DNA from: Periconia sp. R9002
Taxonomy: Eukaryota > Ascomycota > Dothideomycetes > Pleosporales > Periconiaceae
Assembly: GCA_023627715.1 (NCBI GenBank)
Contig: JAMAHW010000077.1
Span: forward strand, 124,001 to 188,000
Direction: 5' to 3'
DNA: 64,000 nucleotides
Under the pieces are notes generated by a model. That model saw nothing but the letters and a program-made list of their open reading frames with translations. It was not told the origin of the DNA and ran no database searches. This document shows positions 22,635 to 34,930 of this stretch, in pieces. The stretch's first letter is position 1; the number at the start of each line of letters is the position of its first letter. Position numbers and translations under genes: made by a program.

Positions 22635-25174
22635 GGTGTTTCGTGATATCCGGGAGCAGTGCGTGTTGTCTGATCGCTGGAAAAGCTTTTGGGAGGGAAA
22701 GTAATCAAGTGTTGCGATGCTGAAATCATGAAAGGATATCATTCTACTATATATATTTGTGTGTTCAGCCTCATTCCCTGGGCGGAATCGGCCCGCTATC
22801 ACACTGGAAAATTTATCAAACGGCTGACATTTGTGCTGACATGTTTAGATTGTCATTATGAAGCCTGAGCACGCGTTAGTGTTAGAGGGAAATGTACATC
22901 AGCATATGTTTACTAATCCTTAGTGATTTGAAGATATGTCTATAAAATTACACTAGTACCAATAACCAGGGTGTACAATTGGATATAATGAAACATTATT
23001 AATGACGTATGTGGTTTTATATTGGTCGATTATCTCAATTATCAAGTAACATCAAACAACTTTTCATCTTGTAAGAAATAATTTTAGGATTAACACGGAG
23101 ACAGAAAAAATAGATTGTTAGGCCACAGTATAAAGCACTAACATCTTCAACCAGAGGCCTATTTCTCGAATTGGTTTTTTTTCTCTTCGTTAAATGTGAA
23201 TTGTCATCGGCCACTCTTTTGCAAGCGTTTGTCATCTCCGGAAGGGCACAATCCCGTTAGGCCGATAATATGTCCACGCAGAAAGTTGCTGTTTTTTGCA
23301 CACTGAGTAAAGTAAGCCACAAATGACTTAATCGGTTCAACAAGCTCTCTATTCAAACGGTCCCCCAATTTTTCAAATCTTGTTTCCGGTAAGGGCAGAT
23401 AACATTCTATCGATCTGCATCTGAGAGGCTAATTGTCTGCCATTCCCGACAGTTGCTCCAACGCAGTTGCCAGACGTTACATCAAGTCAATTATTTGATG
23501 CATTATCGACGCCATTTTTAAGGGTGTTCTCCAATGTAGCGCTCGAGATTTATACCCAACTCAATATGAAGCGGGGTTTGACCAACTCATCGGCACAAAT
23601 TAGGTCGATTCCAGAGAGTCGCAATTTGTAGAAAACTTCCCCTTTCACCTAGTAGAAAGCGGCTAGGTGTAGCGGGCTTGCGCCAGTTGAGTCATCGAAA
23701 GTATTTCTTTCTTCGCAATCGATTGGTGTAATCAGCGCCATTTAGGTCATAGACATCGAGTCTAGGATGCCTCAATGGGCCGGTCAGCAGGTTTCCCGGA
23801 CCGAGAATAGCCGGAGAATAGCCGCTGAATGGGGTAGGATCCGGTCGTCGATGGCTCTAACTCTGGAGACCCGCGAGCCCCAATAACATTCCCACCGCTC
23901 TGTAATATCCTCTGAGGACAGCCATAGGTGGCGCAGTATTCCCACGGTCATCGTGCTCGCCTAGACAGGCGCTGAGCTTAATTAAGTCTTTCAATTGTCT
24001 TACTACCGCTCTAAGCAACAATCATCAGGCCTTTCATGTCACTATTAACAATCAATTAGTCACTGTCGTAGAGACCAATTTACCACGAAATCGACACAAG
24101 CTGAAATTGACGAATCGGACGACAAACGGTTTACGTGTCCCCGTTTGGTGAGATGCCGGAGGTAGCAATCGCAATTTGCCCCGCTCTATTTTGTCCTGCA
24201 TCAATGTAGCCTACAGCTCTCTTAGTAAAGGGGCATATGCTGCAAGCATTGCTTTAAGCCGTGACTTGATGGAATGCAACCAGATCTCGTCTATGTGTAC
24301 GTTTCTCAGTATCGTGATTAAATGTCAGTGCAGTCTATCGCTCATACCCCAACTCAATTGATGGGTCAAAAGACCAGAACTTGCTATTGCGAAATCTGGA
24401 CCCGCCACAATTTCGCTAACATATTCGTTCACATAGAACCATTGAACTTCACTGATGTTTTGTCTCGCACAAAGAGCTCCTGACTCTATAAAAATTGTCA
24501 AGATATATGGGAAGAAGGTACCCTGGGCAGGGTAGGGGCCACATGGCCGGACACAGTCATATCTAGACAGCCAGCTAGTATTACACAAATACATATACAT
24601 ATACGTCATTGAGAACCTGACAACAGCATGCACTTCCCAAGATTGAATATAGTGTTCTAGTGACATCTTATATTGTCGTGTTCGGCTACACACATCTAGT
24701 GAGACCTATCGAAGTAGGCTTCGGGAGCACACAATTGAATCCTATATTCTCGCAAAGCTTGTTTTTCTTAGGTGAGTTGCGTCCTACAATTCTTCCTGTT
24801 GTAAGCTAACTGTATACATATTAGAGGCCACGCAGACAATTAGCTAATTTTGCTCTCACAAGCATTGAAATTGAAGATATCGCTTTCAGTTCCATCCTGC
24901 CGATTCTACCGGGCTTAGCCACAGCCTAAGTTTTCTAGGACAAAAATGCCTTGATTGATTATTACCACTTGTAAGCTTTGCGAGGAATTCATTTTACATG
25001 TATTTACTTGATGGATGAGAAAAAATGCTAAACGGCTGTTTTATATTCTTGTCGCCTGATTTGGTTTGGCTGGGCAAGCGATAAGACAAGTATATCTAAA
25101 CTCAAAAAGTTTATCCTATCGCCTGAATTAAATTGCCTGGTGAGGCAATAGGTTTTCCTTAAAGCTAGCCCCAT
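22635..25174. other. Gene-poor AT-rich region with an ankyrin-repeat relic
   Basis: 2.5 kb. The only protein-like piece is an ankyrin-repeat remnant on the minus strand at about 23648-23725 (listed separately). The rest is AT-rich with short random frames, consistent with decayed genes or repeats. Confidence 0.5.
23648..23725 (-). pseudogene. Ankyrin-repeat fragment
   Basis: On the minus strand this stretch translates as ITPIDCEERNTFDDS followed by TGASPLHLAAFY and a TAG stop. TGASPLHLAA is a textbook ankyrin-repeat core (TPLHLAA type). Sequence on both sides is frameshifted and AT-rich with stops, so this is the best-preserved scrap of a larger ankyrin or NACHT-ankyrin gene, families common near HET genes. 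Confidence 0.55.
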
Positions 25175-26478
25175 CTAGCCGATAAAATGCACAGCACGCT
25201 TCGGCTTAGTTACCTCACCTTCCTTTCGTGTAAATCCACTCGGGATTTTGTCAAGAGGCATGATCTCGCAGTTGCTGGACCCCTCGGCGAAACCCACAGA
25301 GTCGAACTGGCCTCTTTGTTTGTACTCAAATGACGAGCCATCTCTCAGCGAGGCTTTTATCGTAGAAGTAAATCCACTAGAATAGCTACCTTGGAAAGCA
25401 GTAGCCTTGCACACTGCGGCCTTCCCTGGGGGCAATAAATTACCACTAATGCCTTCAGACCAGGTCATTTTCCAGGAACGTTTGTTTTGCGTGCTCTCTT
25501 TCTCCATTCTAGTAGCTTCGAATCCCGCCGAGAACGATGCCGAAACTGAGCTTTCAGCTAGAAGCGGCACGCCAGCTTTCCCGGAAACGGTCAGCGTTGT
25601 GCCGGCACTGATGGTATGGCCGATGTCCACTTCCACCGTTAGCGTTTTTTCGCGTATCGCCTCATTAGCAAATGTGAATGTCTTGTTCGTGCCGTCCTTG
25701 TTTGTGTTTTCAATAGCGATTTTGCTCAGAAAGATCTCTTCGATGCCTTCTTGCTTGCGGTTCATCTCCTCGATGGTCTTGTCGAATTTCATCTCGATAA
25801 TCTCGGCGTTTTCGACGTTGGTCTTCAGAAAGAGGAGTTGCATGGAACTCAGAAAATCGCCATTTCCTTTACCCCAGACACCGAGCAAGACACCGGAGTA
25901 GACATTGGCATCAATCCAACCTCCCCAATGTCTATCGGAGCCAAAGGAGATCATATCTTGATTTTTCATCTGCCATTCGAATTGCCCCGGTGAATCTCGC
26001 ACTTTGTTGGGCCGGTGCTTAATGCTCTCTGCAGAGGGTGTTAGCCTTCTTCAACCGCAAGTTGATGCATAATTTTGCTTCACGTACCCACGAGTTCCCC
26101 AGTGTTCCAAGTGATCTCTTGATGGTTATAATTGTCAGGGTTTGGGTTCCCGTGTTGCTTGCTCCAGCTGCCGTCGGAATAGCGTACACGGAATGCTTGG
26201 ACATTCCACTTGCTGGACCAGACTTCGATACCGTTCACAAGAAGCCCATCCCTCCAACGCGTTTCGCAGAAGAGCGGTTTGTCGGAGTCGGCATACTGTT
26301 GCCCGACATGGGTCCCATCGCCCATGACGACTATCAAATCGTGAGTGAACTGAGCAAAAGTACTGAGAATGGTTCAAAACATACAGTTATTGTGCAGACC
26401 GTCACTACAGTCATCTGCACGGGTAAGCAACCCGAGGGAGGAAAATAATAGGGTTTGGGCGAAGAATCCAAGACGCAT
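25175..26478 (-). CDS. Secreted lectin-like / aerolysin-type beta-pore-forming protein, 3 exons
   Basis: Exons 26478-26385, 26330-26088 and 26028-25175 (introns 54 and 59 bp) encode 396 residues. Residues 1-22 are a good signal peptide ending near TRA-DDC. The next part (about 40-190) has beta-prism/jacalin-like features such as VQAFRVRYSDGSW and SGVLLGVWGKG. From about residue 209 to 350 there is a long Ser/Thr-rich alternating beta region with Gly-containing turns (KTLTVEVDIGHTISAGTTL, AESSVSASFSAGFEA), the pattern of the aerolysin/ETX-MTX2 pore-forming module. Such proteins occur sporadically in fungi, often as lectin-aerolysin fusions, and suggest lateral transfer or rapid loss. The target is unknown. 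The frame is intact although its surroundings are decayed. Confidence 0.72.
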
Positions 26479-27347
26479 CGTGAATGAATGAGATGACAAA
26501 GGTTGAACTAGTAATGGTTTACAGGGAAATGAATAATAGAAGAAGAAGAAAGTTATCAAAGAGTAAAGAGTGACTAATTGTAATAGTAGTGAGCGTAAAG
26601 AAGTAAAATGAGTGTGTTAAGGAAAGTTGGTTTAGAGTTGTAGAGCATGTTTCGCCTCAGGCTTTATACATGAAATCAAGAGGGAGATTATCACCGAAGG
26701 AAAATTCGTTAAATCTCGGACAGTACATGCAGAAACATGAATAGGGTCGTCCGTCTGACACTTTGCATATCTAAATTGTATGGTACTGATGCATGTGTTG
26801 ATTGCAAAAGAGCGCTTCATGTTCCCTAATAGGGCATAAACTTTGAACTTAATGCCTCAAAAAGGAAGTGCAAACGAAAGCTGAGCACGTTCGGTAATGA
26901 GAGATTGCTTGGTTTTTGCACGTCTTTCGTCTAAGCGATTTCCCGGCGCTAAGTCTGCAGAACGCACAGGCCGAACTATAAATACCTAGGTACGTATCAA
27001 TGGATTCTATGACATGGCCCCCACAGTCCACTGGCACATCGTATTCCTTTCTCAAATGGGTTGAACAAAATGCATCCCCTCGACAATCTCTCCACTTATT
27101 ATTCTATAACTGATAATTTTGCTGAAAAATAAAGCAAAAGAGTCTATATTTAGCAGCGTCATATAGAGCTATGCACATCATGATGTTTATTCTATTAAAT
27201 TAACATGTAAAATCCACTCACCTACCTAGCAACCATGTAAGGCAATACGTTTTCCTTTTAATAACGACGAATACTCCCAATATGTAATACAATTTATTGC
27301 TTGTGTGTCTCAAGTGGAGGAAGAGGTGCGCCGCCTTCTACATACGT
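26479..27347. other. AT-rich intergenic region
   Basis: 869 bp upstream of the aerolysin-like gene; presumably its promoter at the left end. No coding sequence recognised. Confidence 0.45.
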
Positions 27348-27770
27348 TCACGAACAAAGAACCGCAGTGACGGTGTGCACCAAGCTAGCATATTCGCCCG
27401 CAACAAACACACCCTCAACAGCATTCAGAAAGGTTCCGACAACCACAAGCTTCGCCAATGGTAGTGTTCACCTTAGCTGCTTGGCCAGAATATCTTTTAA
27501 ATCCGTTCTTTGGCTTATGTGCCAAGGCTGCAGCCTTCCGGATGCTCGTCCCGGGCTCGAAGCAAGGGTTACAAGCCCTAGCACATTCAGGAGCTTTGAC
27601 AAGGCTCTGCGATTTTTCTGGGGTTTACTTTCATGGGTGGGGGCAGATTCAAGATTGTCCGTTATTTCTTGAGCCAAATCACGTATAGTCTGAGCATTCT
27701 CAGCTCCTGACGCAACCAGTGGTGTTCCACGATGTCTTTGCCATCTCCTTCCACAAACATATTGGCCGAT
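27348..27770 (-). pseudogene. Unrecognised coding relic with one in-frame TGA
   Basis: On the minus strand a frame is open from 27770 to the stop 27350-27348 (140 codons) apart from one TGA at 27470-27468. The translation looks protein-like on both sides of the TGA: a helical stretch with AENAQTIRDLAQEITDNLES, and after the stop LAKLVVVGTFLNAVEGVFVA followed by a hydrophobic end. No ATG starts it. I do not recognise the family. The TGA can come from CGA by one C-to-T change. It lies just downstream of the broken peptidase gene on the same strand but in a separate frame. Confidence 0.35.
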
Positions 27771-27854
27771 CTACTCCCCATTTGCTCATATGTTCTTAAT
27801 TGTTACACTATATAACGGAAATTGAAACAATTGACTTTGATTTTGACTCTGTCA

Positions 27855-30032
27855 TCACCTAAGCCTCTCTCTCCTTTCCAAGTGCCGGTGTAGAAACTCG
27901 TTCCTCTTTCTTATCGCATAAGAACTATAAAACTCTACGCCATGCTCTTCGCCTGGCATAAATAGCAAATCGCAGTCCTTGTACTCTTTGGTGAGGGCAT
28001 TCACGACTTGCATCGTACTTGCTGGATCTACATTGGTATCCAGCTCCCCTACAATAAGTATCATCTTACCCTCCAATTTCTCTGCATTTACCACATTCGA
28101 ATTCTCCTCATGGCTCTGGTCAATAGGATATCCCATCAATGCTTCATTCTACCACAGCTTGTCCATGCGGTTGTCGTGACATCCACTACCAGCGATAGCT
28201 ACCGAATAGAAGTCATTATGGGAAAGGAGAGCACCCATAGCGCTCTGGCCGCCGGCGGAGGTGCCGTACACACCAACGCGGTCGAGATCCATCCAAGAGC
28301 GCGTAGAAGCAGCAGCTTTCATCCACGCTATGCGATCTGGAAAGCCCGCATCTCTAAGGTTTTTAAAGCAAACATCGTGGAAAGCTTTTGAGCGCTTGTT
28401 TGAGCCCATACCGTCAATGAGAACAACTACAAACCCTTCATTCGCGAGTTGGTGCGCTTGAGTATGTGTCATGTACTCCTTTGACACGAAAAAATCATGG
28501 GATCCGGCGTAAATATTGTCAATGACGGGATACTTTGTACCGTGTTTCATGTGGGTGGGCTTGACAATGAGACCATAAATCGGGGTGGTGCCGTCTCTTC
28601 CAGAGGCTGTGAAGCGATCTGGAATAGGCCGAAGCAGCCAGTCTAGATTACCTTCATGGACGACGCCTAACTCTTTGCCGGTTTCGGCATCGCGAGTGAC
28701 GGTCTTTGCTGCCATGACCATGCGCGACCACGTATCTGTGAGTATTTTTCGGTCGGGGCTGAACGACCACTTGTGTGACCCGTCTCCCACTGTCATGGTT
28801 TTGAAATCCGAGCCATCAAAATTAACTCGTGCCAAGTGTGCGTAATAAGGGTTCTGGTCCAGGCACCGCCCCAAACACCGTAATCCAAACCCTTCGTGTA
28901 TCCTCGTCCACGTAATCCACAGATCGCACCACCCATTCTCCTTGGGTGATTCGGTTTTTGCCTACCCCACTCTGAAGGTCGTAGAGGTAAAGGTGGTTCC
29001 ACCCATCTCTTTCACTAGCCTAGATCAACTCATGTGAATGGTTTCTGAGCTCCAGGTAGTATAACTTGTGCGCATAGTTGATGAACGTCTCACTACTTTC
29101 CTCCACTATGGCGCGTACCCTTCCTTGAATGTTAATACCCACCACACGCAAAACGTGGTGCTCTCTTTCATTGAACACGAAATGGAATTCGGTACTTTCC
29201 TCATTCCATCCGTTACTGCTCAATGGATCAATCTTGTATGGATTCTGGAACAGTGCATCGTATGTGGGTATTTCCTTCTTGGATGTTAGGTCGAACATTC
29301 TTCGCCGGTCAATCTGCACTTTGTCGCCAGGTTTCAGGCACTAAAACTGCTTCAGATGGGGCTAGAACTGGTCTTTGGGGCTGGACTTGACTTGAGAGAC
29401 AAGATGCTCTTGAGCAGGCGTGGTTTGAAATATAACTGCAAACTTTCTGTTCGGTTAATAATAAGTAAATTTGCTAAAGGGGCTATCCACCGTTCCTGTT
29501 GTAGACAACGGGGCCTCCGGCCTCAACGCTTTGGTAATATTTCTCCTCGCCATGCGAGTTAATCCAGTACACCGAAATCTTAGTTTCAAGTTTGTTGTTG
29601 AATGGGATTTTTGTTTCATCTGAGCGTGGGACAGGGGTTACAACGGCGTATTTGGATCGCCAGCTCCACCTCACCGCCGAACGCCACTAAAGTCCCGTTG
29701 CTCCTCCACTCCCAGTTTTTACCACCAGCGCTAAATCTCACAGTCTCGGTGTCATCCTTCAAATCGATCCATGAAAAAGGGAGATCCCCGGCAGAAGCCT
29801 TAATCCCGTGGTCTTTGAGAGCTATTGCCACCCTTTCGTGATCAAATACTGGGCGCTTCACTCCCTCACGTGGGTTAACGAAGATGAATGTGGAGTCTCT
29901 CGGAGCTTCGCTTCGCCGAAACCAGAAATTACTGTGCTGCGTTATCCAATTGGGTTCCAATATTGCTGCTTTGATGTGTGCATGTCGATCATGTACAGAG
30001 ATTTCGACATTTAGTTTCTCTGCTTGACTCAT
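27855..30032 (-). pseudogene. Prolyl-oligopeptidase/DPP4-like (family S9) gene, heavily mutated
   Basis: Homologous pieces lie in order in at least four frame segments: 30032 to about 29640 (start MSQAEKLNV), 29674-29486 (KISVYWINSHGEEKYY), about 29470-28863 (MFDLTSKKEIPTYDALFQNP; WNHLYLYDLQSG; EGWVVRSVDYVDEDTRRVW-like), and 28874-27855. The last carries the hydrolase domain with GTSAGG (nucleophile Ser), LDTNVDP (Asp) and EEHGVE (His), so the triad residues remain. Damage: TAG at 29364-29362, 29343-29341, 29022-29020 and 28151-28149, a one-base insertion near 28858, and two or more frame changes around 29640 and 29480. The last two TAGs replace expected Trp codons (TGG), a G-to-A change that is C-to-T in CpA on the other strand. 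No intron set repairs all of this. An intact parent would be about 720 residues. Confidence 0.85.
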
Positions 30033-30964
30033 GATGACAAGAAGGGGAAAAGCGATAGCAAAATGACACACCGCAAAATTTTGCGCGCGTTGACAGAAAT
30101 ACTACACCAAATGCTGCTGCCTTGAGGGCTGAGGGCGCTAATGCGCGCGCATCTATTGATAATGTGAGAGATAATGACAGTCAATCAGTGATATATCGAA
30201 CAAAAATAAATAGTAGTACATGGATAAGATGAGAACACTTAAATTACTCAAGCATAAATCCTTTTTTGAAGTCACTGTTTCCATCCTAAAATCCTGGTCT
30301 ACCAACAATATCAATATAATTTATGGCGTAGAGGAAGCTTAATAGCTGCGTTACGTCCATGGTTTTGGGGGGCTTTTGAAAAATAGCATATGCTCTGATC
30401 AGTTTCTAATGTGTTCAAAATCTCATGAAGCTTTTACAGAAGCAGTCTTCTGATGTTGTTTGTTTGTAAATGTTACTTATTATTCGAACAAACGATGAGC
30501 CACACCTGCGCACCCACGCATGAAGACATTGAAATAGAGAGATAGATGCACAATAACTCAAAATTTTGCGAGGGTCTGGCTTCTCGCTAACAGACCGAGG
30601 GTTTCTTGTTATCCCATTTCTCTTAAAGAGCCTTTGCTTTTCCCCAATTTTTGCGCCAGAGTATTAATAAAGGTACCTCATAAGTATTGTCTGGGGCATC
30701 AGGTTATGCTTACATATGCCGTCGTGTACAATAATAAGTATATTACATTATCATTCTTATTATATAATTGCCAATAAATTAATTTTCAATCAATCTTATG
30801 ACTACGTTATATGATCAGGATAAAAGTCTAGAACAGGTTTTTTTTTTTTTTGGCCATGCAGGATTATCCCAGATACGGCTCTTTGGTTTCTGAAACAACT
30901 TAAACAGTGCCGCAACCTCCTACTACTCTTTCTCGAAAAACTCTATCTTGTCCCTGTCATGATT
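30033..30964. other. AT-rich intergenic region with a poly-T tract
   Basis: 932 bp, very AT-rich. A run of 14 T lies at 30838-30851. No coding sequence recognised. Confidence 0.5.
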
Positions 30965-33462
30965 TCACTTTTTCCCCTTCTTTCCCTTCGTCGTTCTTGC
31001 CTTTTCTTTTCCTAGATCAAAATCTTTCGTCTCGCCTGATTTTTCAATCGTCTCGCATTCAAAAACCGGTTTATCTATCGCTTCCCTCGTATCCCTACCA
31101 TGCTCCGAGGACCCTGCCAATACCTTCCGTTCCTTCTCTTCTGGCATATCAAATTCCTTGTTTGTGTATATCGAGGAGGAAAGTAGCAGGAAGGGCGGCG
31201 TAGTCTTCTGTAGTATTGGTAAATTTTCTATGCTTGTCCGAATATTAAGGTGTCAGTTTCAAGACGCAAATTGGGTGTAGTGAGAAGCATATACCTTGTG
31301 ATTTCTTCAGGATGAATGATTTGCATATCTCAGAGCCTTTTACCAAGACATCCAACTGGTGCATCAATTGCTCCCGCCTAGCACGGCTGTTTTCTGACTC
31401 TCCAGCAATGTTCGTTACAACGTCGCTCGGAAGAAACGCCATGTCCACTGGGGATACCAAGCTGTCGAGATTGGCAATTATGTCGGTCTCGATAGCTTCG
31501 ACTGTGATATCATCAATGAAACGCTTAAGGGCAACCTAAGAACAGGATGAGTGAATTAATCGCTGATATTTTTTGAAATGGAACTCCTACCGTATAATAT
31601 GCCTCCATGCAGTCCAAGGCGTCTGAGAATGAACTCTAACGAACGTTAGATTGACTCTTTGTCACTAGCTTTTCTAGCAATTCCTGACAGTCACGGCTTT
31701 CATAATCATTAGGATACACGGGCGCATTTTGCTTCAAACTGACGCCAAAGAATTTTTCGATACAACCTGAAAGAGCGGCCTGGGTTCTGTTATCTTTGAC
31801 CTTCTGAAGTGTATCTATAAAATCTTGGTTATAAGTGATGGGGTGTCCAACTTTGTGTTGCGCAAGGAGGCGCTGTGCTCTAGCCCGGGATTCGTTCGTC
31901 ACTTTTTCAAATGCGGGTTCAATTACCATTTGAAAGAGAGCGCTCTCGGTGGACGCGTCTGAAACATGAGAATTGAGGGCTCGGAGGAATTGTTTCACAG
32001 CACTGTTAACCTTCGTGACGTGATCTAGAGCAATTTCCTCCCATGGCTGCGATATTTCTAGAAAAAGATCAGAAACAATCATGGGATTGAAAGTTCCAGG
32101 AAGTTCACGACCGCGGGTACGCAACATTAGAGATTGGATCTGAACGATCATCTGCTCACGAGTGTAACACCGATCTTTTGCACTGCGCTTTTCACGGAAA
32201 GTGTCAGTTGCAGAGTCGGTTATAACATAGCTGTGGCCCTTTCGAGCGATAACGTCGGAAAATTCTTGGTTGAGGTTCTGTACGATGGCTCGAATGCGCT
32301 TTTTGTAACCTTCATCTGTTTTGGCGTCACCAAAGAAGGGGTCGTTGTAACTTCCATCAATGGCAGATTTGATAAGGGATTGACATTTCTGCGCTAAAGA
32401 AATGAGATATCGGCGTTGTTCATCGACGTCTGCTCGTGGTTCTCCTAGTTCATCAAGTTGAGTACGGCATGCGAGAGATTTGGAGTCAATTTCCTCTAGC
32501 AAACTAGGTAATTCACTTGCAATTTGAGTGAGAAGCAGCCTGCTCAACCGTTCTCTGAGATGTGAAATTCCAAGAATAGAGCTTGGGAGTGCTGTCCAAA
32601 TCCCCCTTGAAAAGAATGACCTTTCATCTTCATCACGCTTGGATGCTGACCATGATCCGGTTTCTGAGTCCATATTCTTGAGAACATGCCACCCTAGGCG
32701 AAGTTCAACATCATGGTTTTGAGCGAGAGACACGTAAGTGGCTTCGCTTCCGGATCCTGGTATCAAAGTGTCAGGTTTTGTGATCACTCCCAACGAGCGA
32801 GTTCCGTCTTTGTCTGCAGCTCGGACAAGCTTCAACACAACCTGGTTTGCGTAATCATTCTTCGCAGAGACAACGGCAAGAATGATGCTCCTAGACTCCT
32901 CCATGTATGATTTCACGACGTCTTGCACCAGCTCGATATCATTTGCCGATTGCTGTTTTGTCTCAGAATGGATAAGGCCAGGAAGATCGACAATAGTAAG
33001 GTGAGGTCGATCGGGACCGAAGACCTCAATGCGTAAAAGATCTTTCGAAAAGGCTCGCCCGAAGCTTCCAATGGCCATTGCAGCTTTCGCTTTCTCGATC
33101 AAATCCAGCAATGCATCGAATCCGTCTAGTGTGTCACCAAATTTTCTCAGTGCATCGGCCTCGGCCCTGGTATGTGACTGATGGGGAACAATAGAGACAG
33201 TGACGCCAACATTTGGTGTTTTGCGGAGAATCAACTCAGTCGGGAATCGCGTGCACAAATTACTCTTCACTGGGAAAGAGATGCCCGAGATGGCTTCGAG
33301 AACTGAGCTCTTGCCCGATGATTGATCTCCACAAACAATAATTTGGGGTAGAGAGACATAATGGTCGATGCCTTGTGAACGAAGTCGATCTACAGCATTC
33401 AGTAGTTCGACTTGATCTTTCGAGCAGAGTCCATCTAGAACATCGTTGTGAAATGGCCCCAT
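30965..33462 (-). CDS. Mx-type dynamin-like large GTPase, 4 exons
   Basis: Exons 33462-31695, 31622-31591, 31535-31295 and 31227-30965 give 767 residues. GTPase motifs: G1 GDQSSGKSS (45-53), CTRFPTE (G2), DLPG (159-162) and TKPD (228-231). The middle/stalk region follows, and the GTPase effector domain begins around ALDCMEAYYT/VALKRFIDD and LPSDVVTNIAGES. The last exon adds a Lys/Glu-rich tail (ending KGKKGKK) with no counterpart I know. Fungal relatives are usually annotated Mx-like and are common and variable. The 72-bp first intron (donor GTGACT, branch TCTAAC, acceptor TCTCAG) removes a TAG at 31638-31636. If it is retained, the protein stops after about 608 residues without the effector domain. 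The coding frame is otherwise clean. Confidence 0.82.
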
Positions 33463-34930
33463 GACGATCTTAGCAGGCGGAAACTGAAGGTACAAGAAGC
33501 ACAAACTTAGATCTGATATACCAGAGTATATTCAAAGTAACAACGCTGTCAGTCCTCAACCAGCAGCAGCGATTCCGAATTCAAAATTTTGAGGCTGTGT
33601 AACCCAATATCGTGGTGATTGGCGTGGTAAAGGGGAAAGGATGTGCTCAGAAGATGCAGGGGAACGTATTAAGATGGCGAGAGAGAGAGCCCTTTATGCA
33701 CACGCTGGGTGTTTGCTTCACTCTGTTCTAGTATATTTGCTAGCAATCATTGAACCAGGGCAATCTGAGAATGTCAAAGAACTCTATCAAACATCAAACA
33801 TCAAACATCACACATAAACCATGGCGCGTGGTTTTTCATTTGTTGTCATGCTTGTGCGATGATTTGAATTAGTTCTGGAAAGCGTACGTATTGGTCGATG
33901 AAAAATAAAAGTGCCAGTGCCAAAGATAATTGAACCTCACTTTGTTAATTATCGAATGCCTAACGGCCGGGGCGCGACAGCCATTATCGTACGTGCTTGG
34001 TATCTGCTATCAAGCTTGAATCAATTGCCATTTCATGTACAATCTGCTATTACCGGTATAGATCATGATAGACAAAGAGGCCGCTCGCGGATAGTTGATG
34101 GAGTCATGTGAACAGTACTACAGTTATCAATTGATGCTTTCTCCTGCTGTCAAAAGTAGAGAAAAACAACAATCACTAAGCCTCAGTGTTTCTCTATAGC
34201 TTGCTATGATACGTTAGAATAGTAGTAATTTTTACTGCGTGTTTTCCATTGGATTGCGGCTAGATACTTGCTAAAGAAAAGTCGCAACCCCCTTAGACGC
34301 TTTCGACATCCTAAAATAGGTACTGAGGCCCATGGACATGCTTTCTATCAAAGATCGCCGAAAATTTGAAAGATGTATCAAAAATTCTACACGGAGCTAA
34401 GCCAACAACGATATGCCCCACTTGCTGTGTAGCATCAGTAGATACGCGGATTTCTAGACATACCCCACCTGGCACCGATTGGAGCTCTTTATGTAGTGCA
34501 ATATACGCATGAAAGGCGAAAAAAGTCCAAGAAAGAGAACGGAGCATACATACTACAGGAAGGGATCACGAGGAGAGGTCTACATGGAGGGGTGGATGTG
34601 AGGACGCAGACAATCTGGTACACAGCCTGGTAGCCTTGTTATTTTTGCCTTGCAAGGTTGACTGTGAAGCTGCAATGTGCAATCGCTGCAGATGTTTTTA
34701 AGTGTAGTGAACAATGGAACGCATTCCCATACGCGTAATACCGAACCATTTAATGTGACGATTCCTACATATCAGTGGAAGAGCACAGCCACTTTCGTGG
34801 TGTCTCTTGGGACGACGTGCATGTACAGGTACAGAACACTCACGATTTAGCCGGGGCACAGCCGCACATCCCACCAGGAATCATCCAAATAAAACCAAGG
34901 AATAAAATACCCCGTTCAATATCTAAGCCT
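33463..34930. other. Intergenic region with a short tandem repeat
   Basis: 1.5 kb with no recognised gene. Three to four copies of TCAAACA lie at 33786-33810, close upstream of the dynamin gene. The dynamin promoter must lie in its left part. Confidence 0.5.

Noticed and set aside
24325..24693. 122-residue minus-strand frame
   Set aside because: AT-rich, Tyr/Ser/Cys-biased composition without domain pattern, and no clear neighbours or introns; probably random.
30907..31203. 98-residue plus-strand Pro/Ser/Phe-rich frame
   Set aside because: It is the reverse of the charged terminal exon of the dynamin gene, whose splice phase fits exactly.
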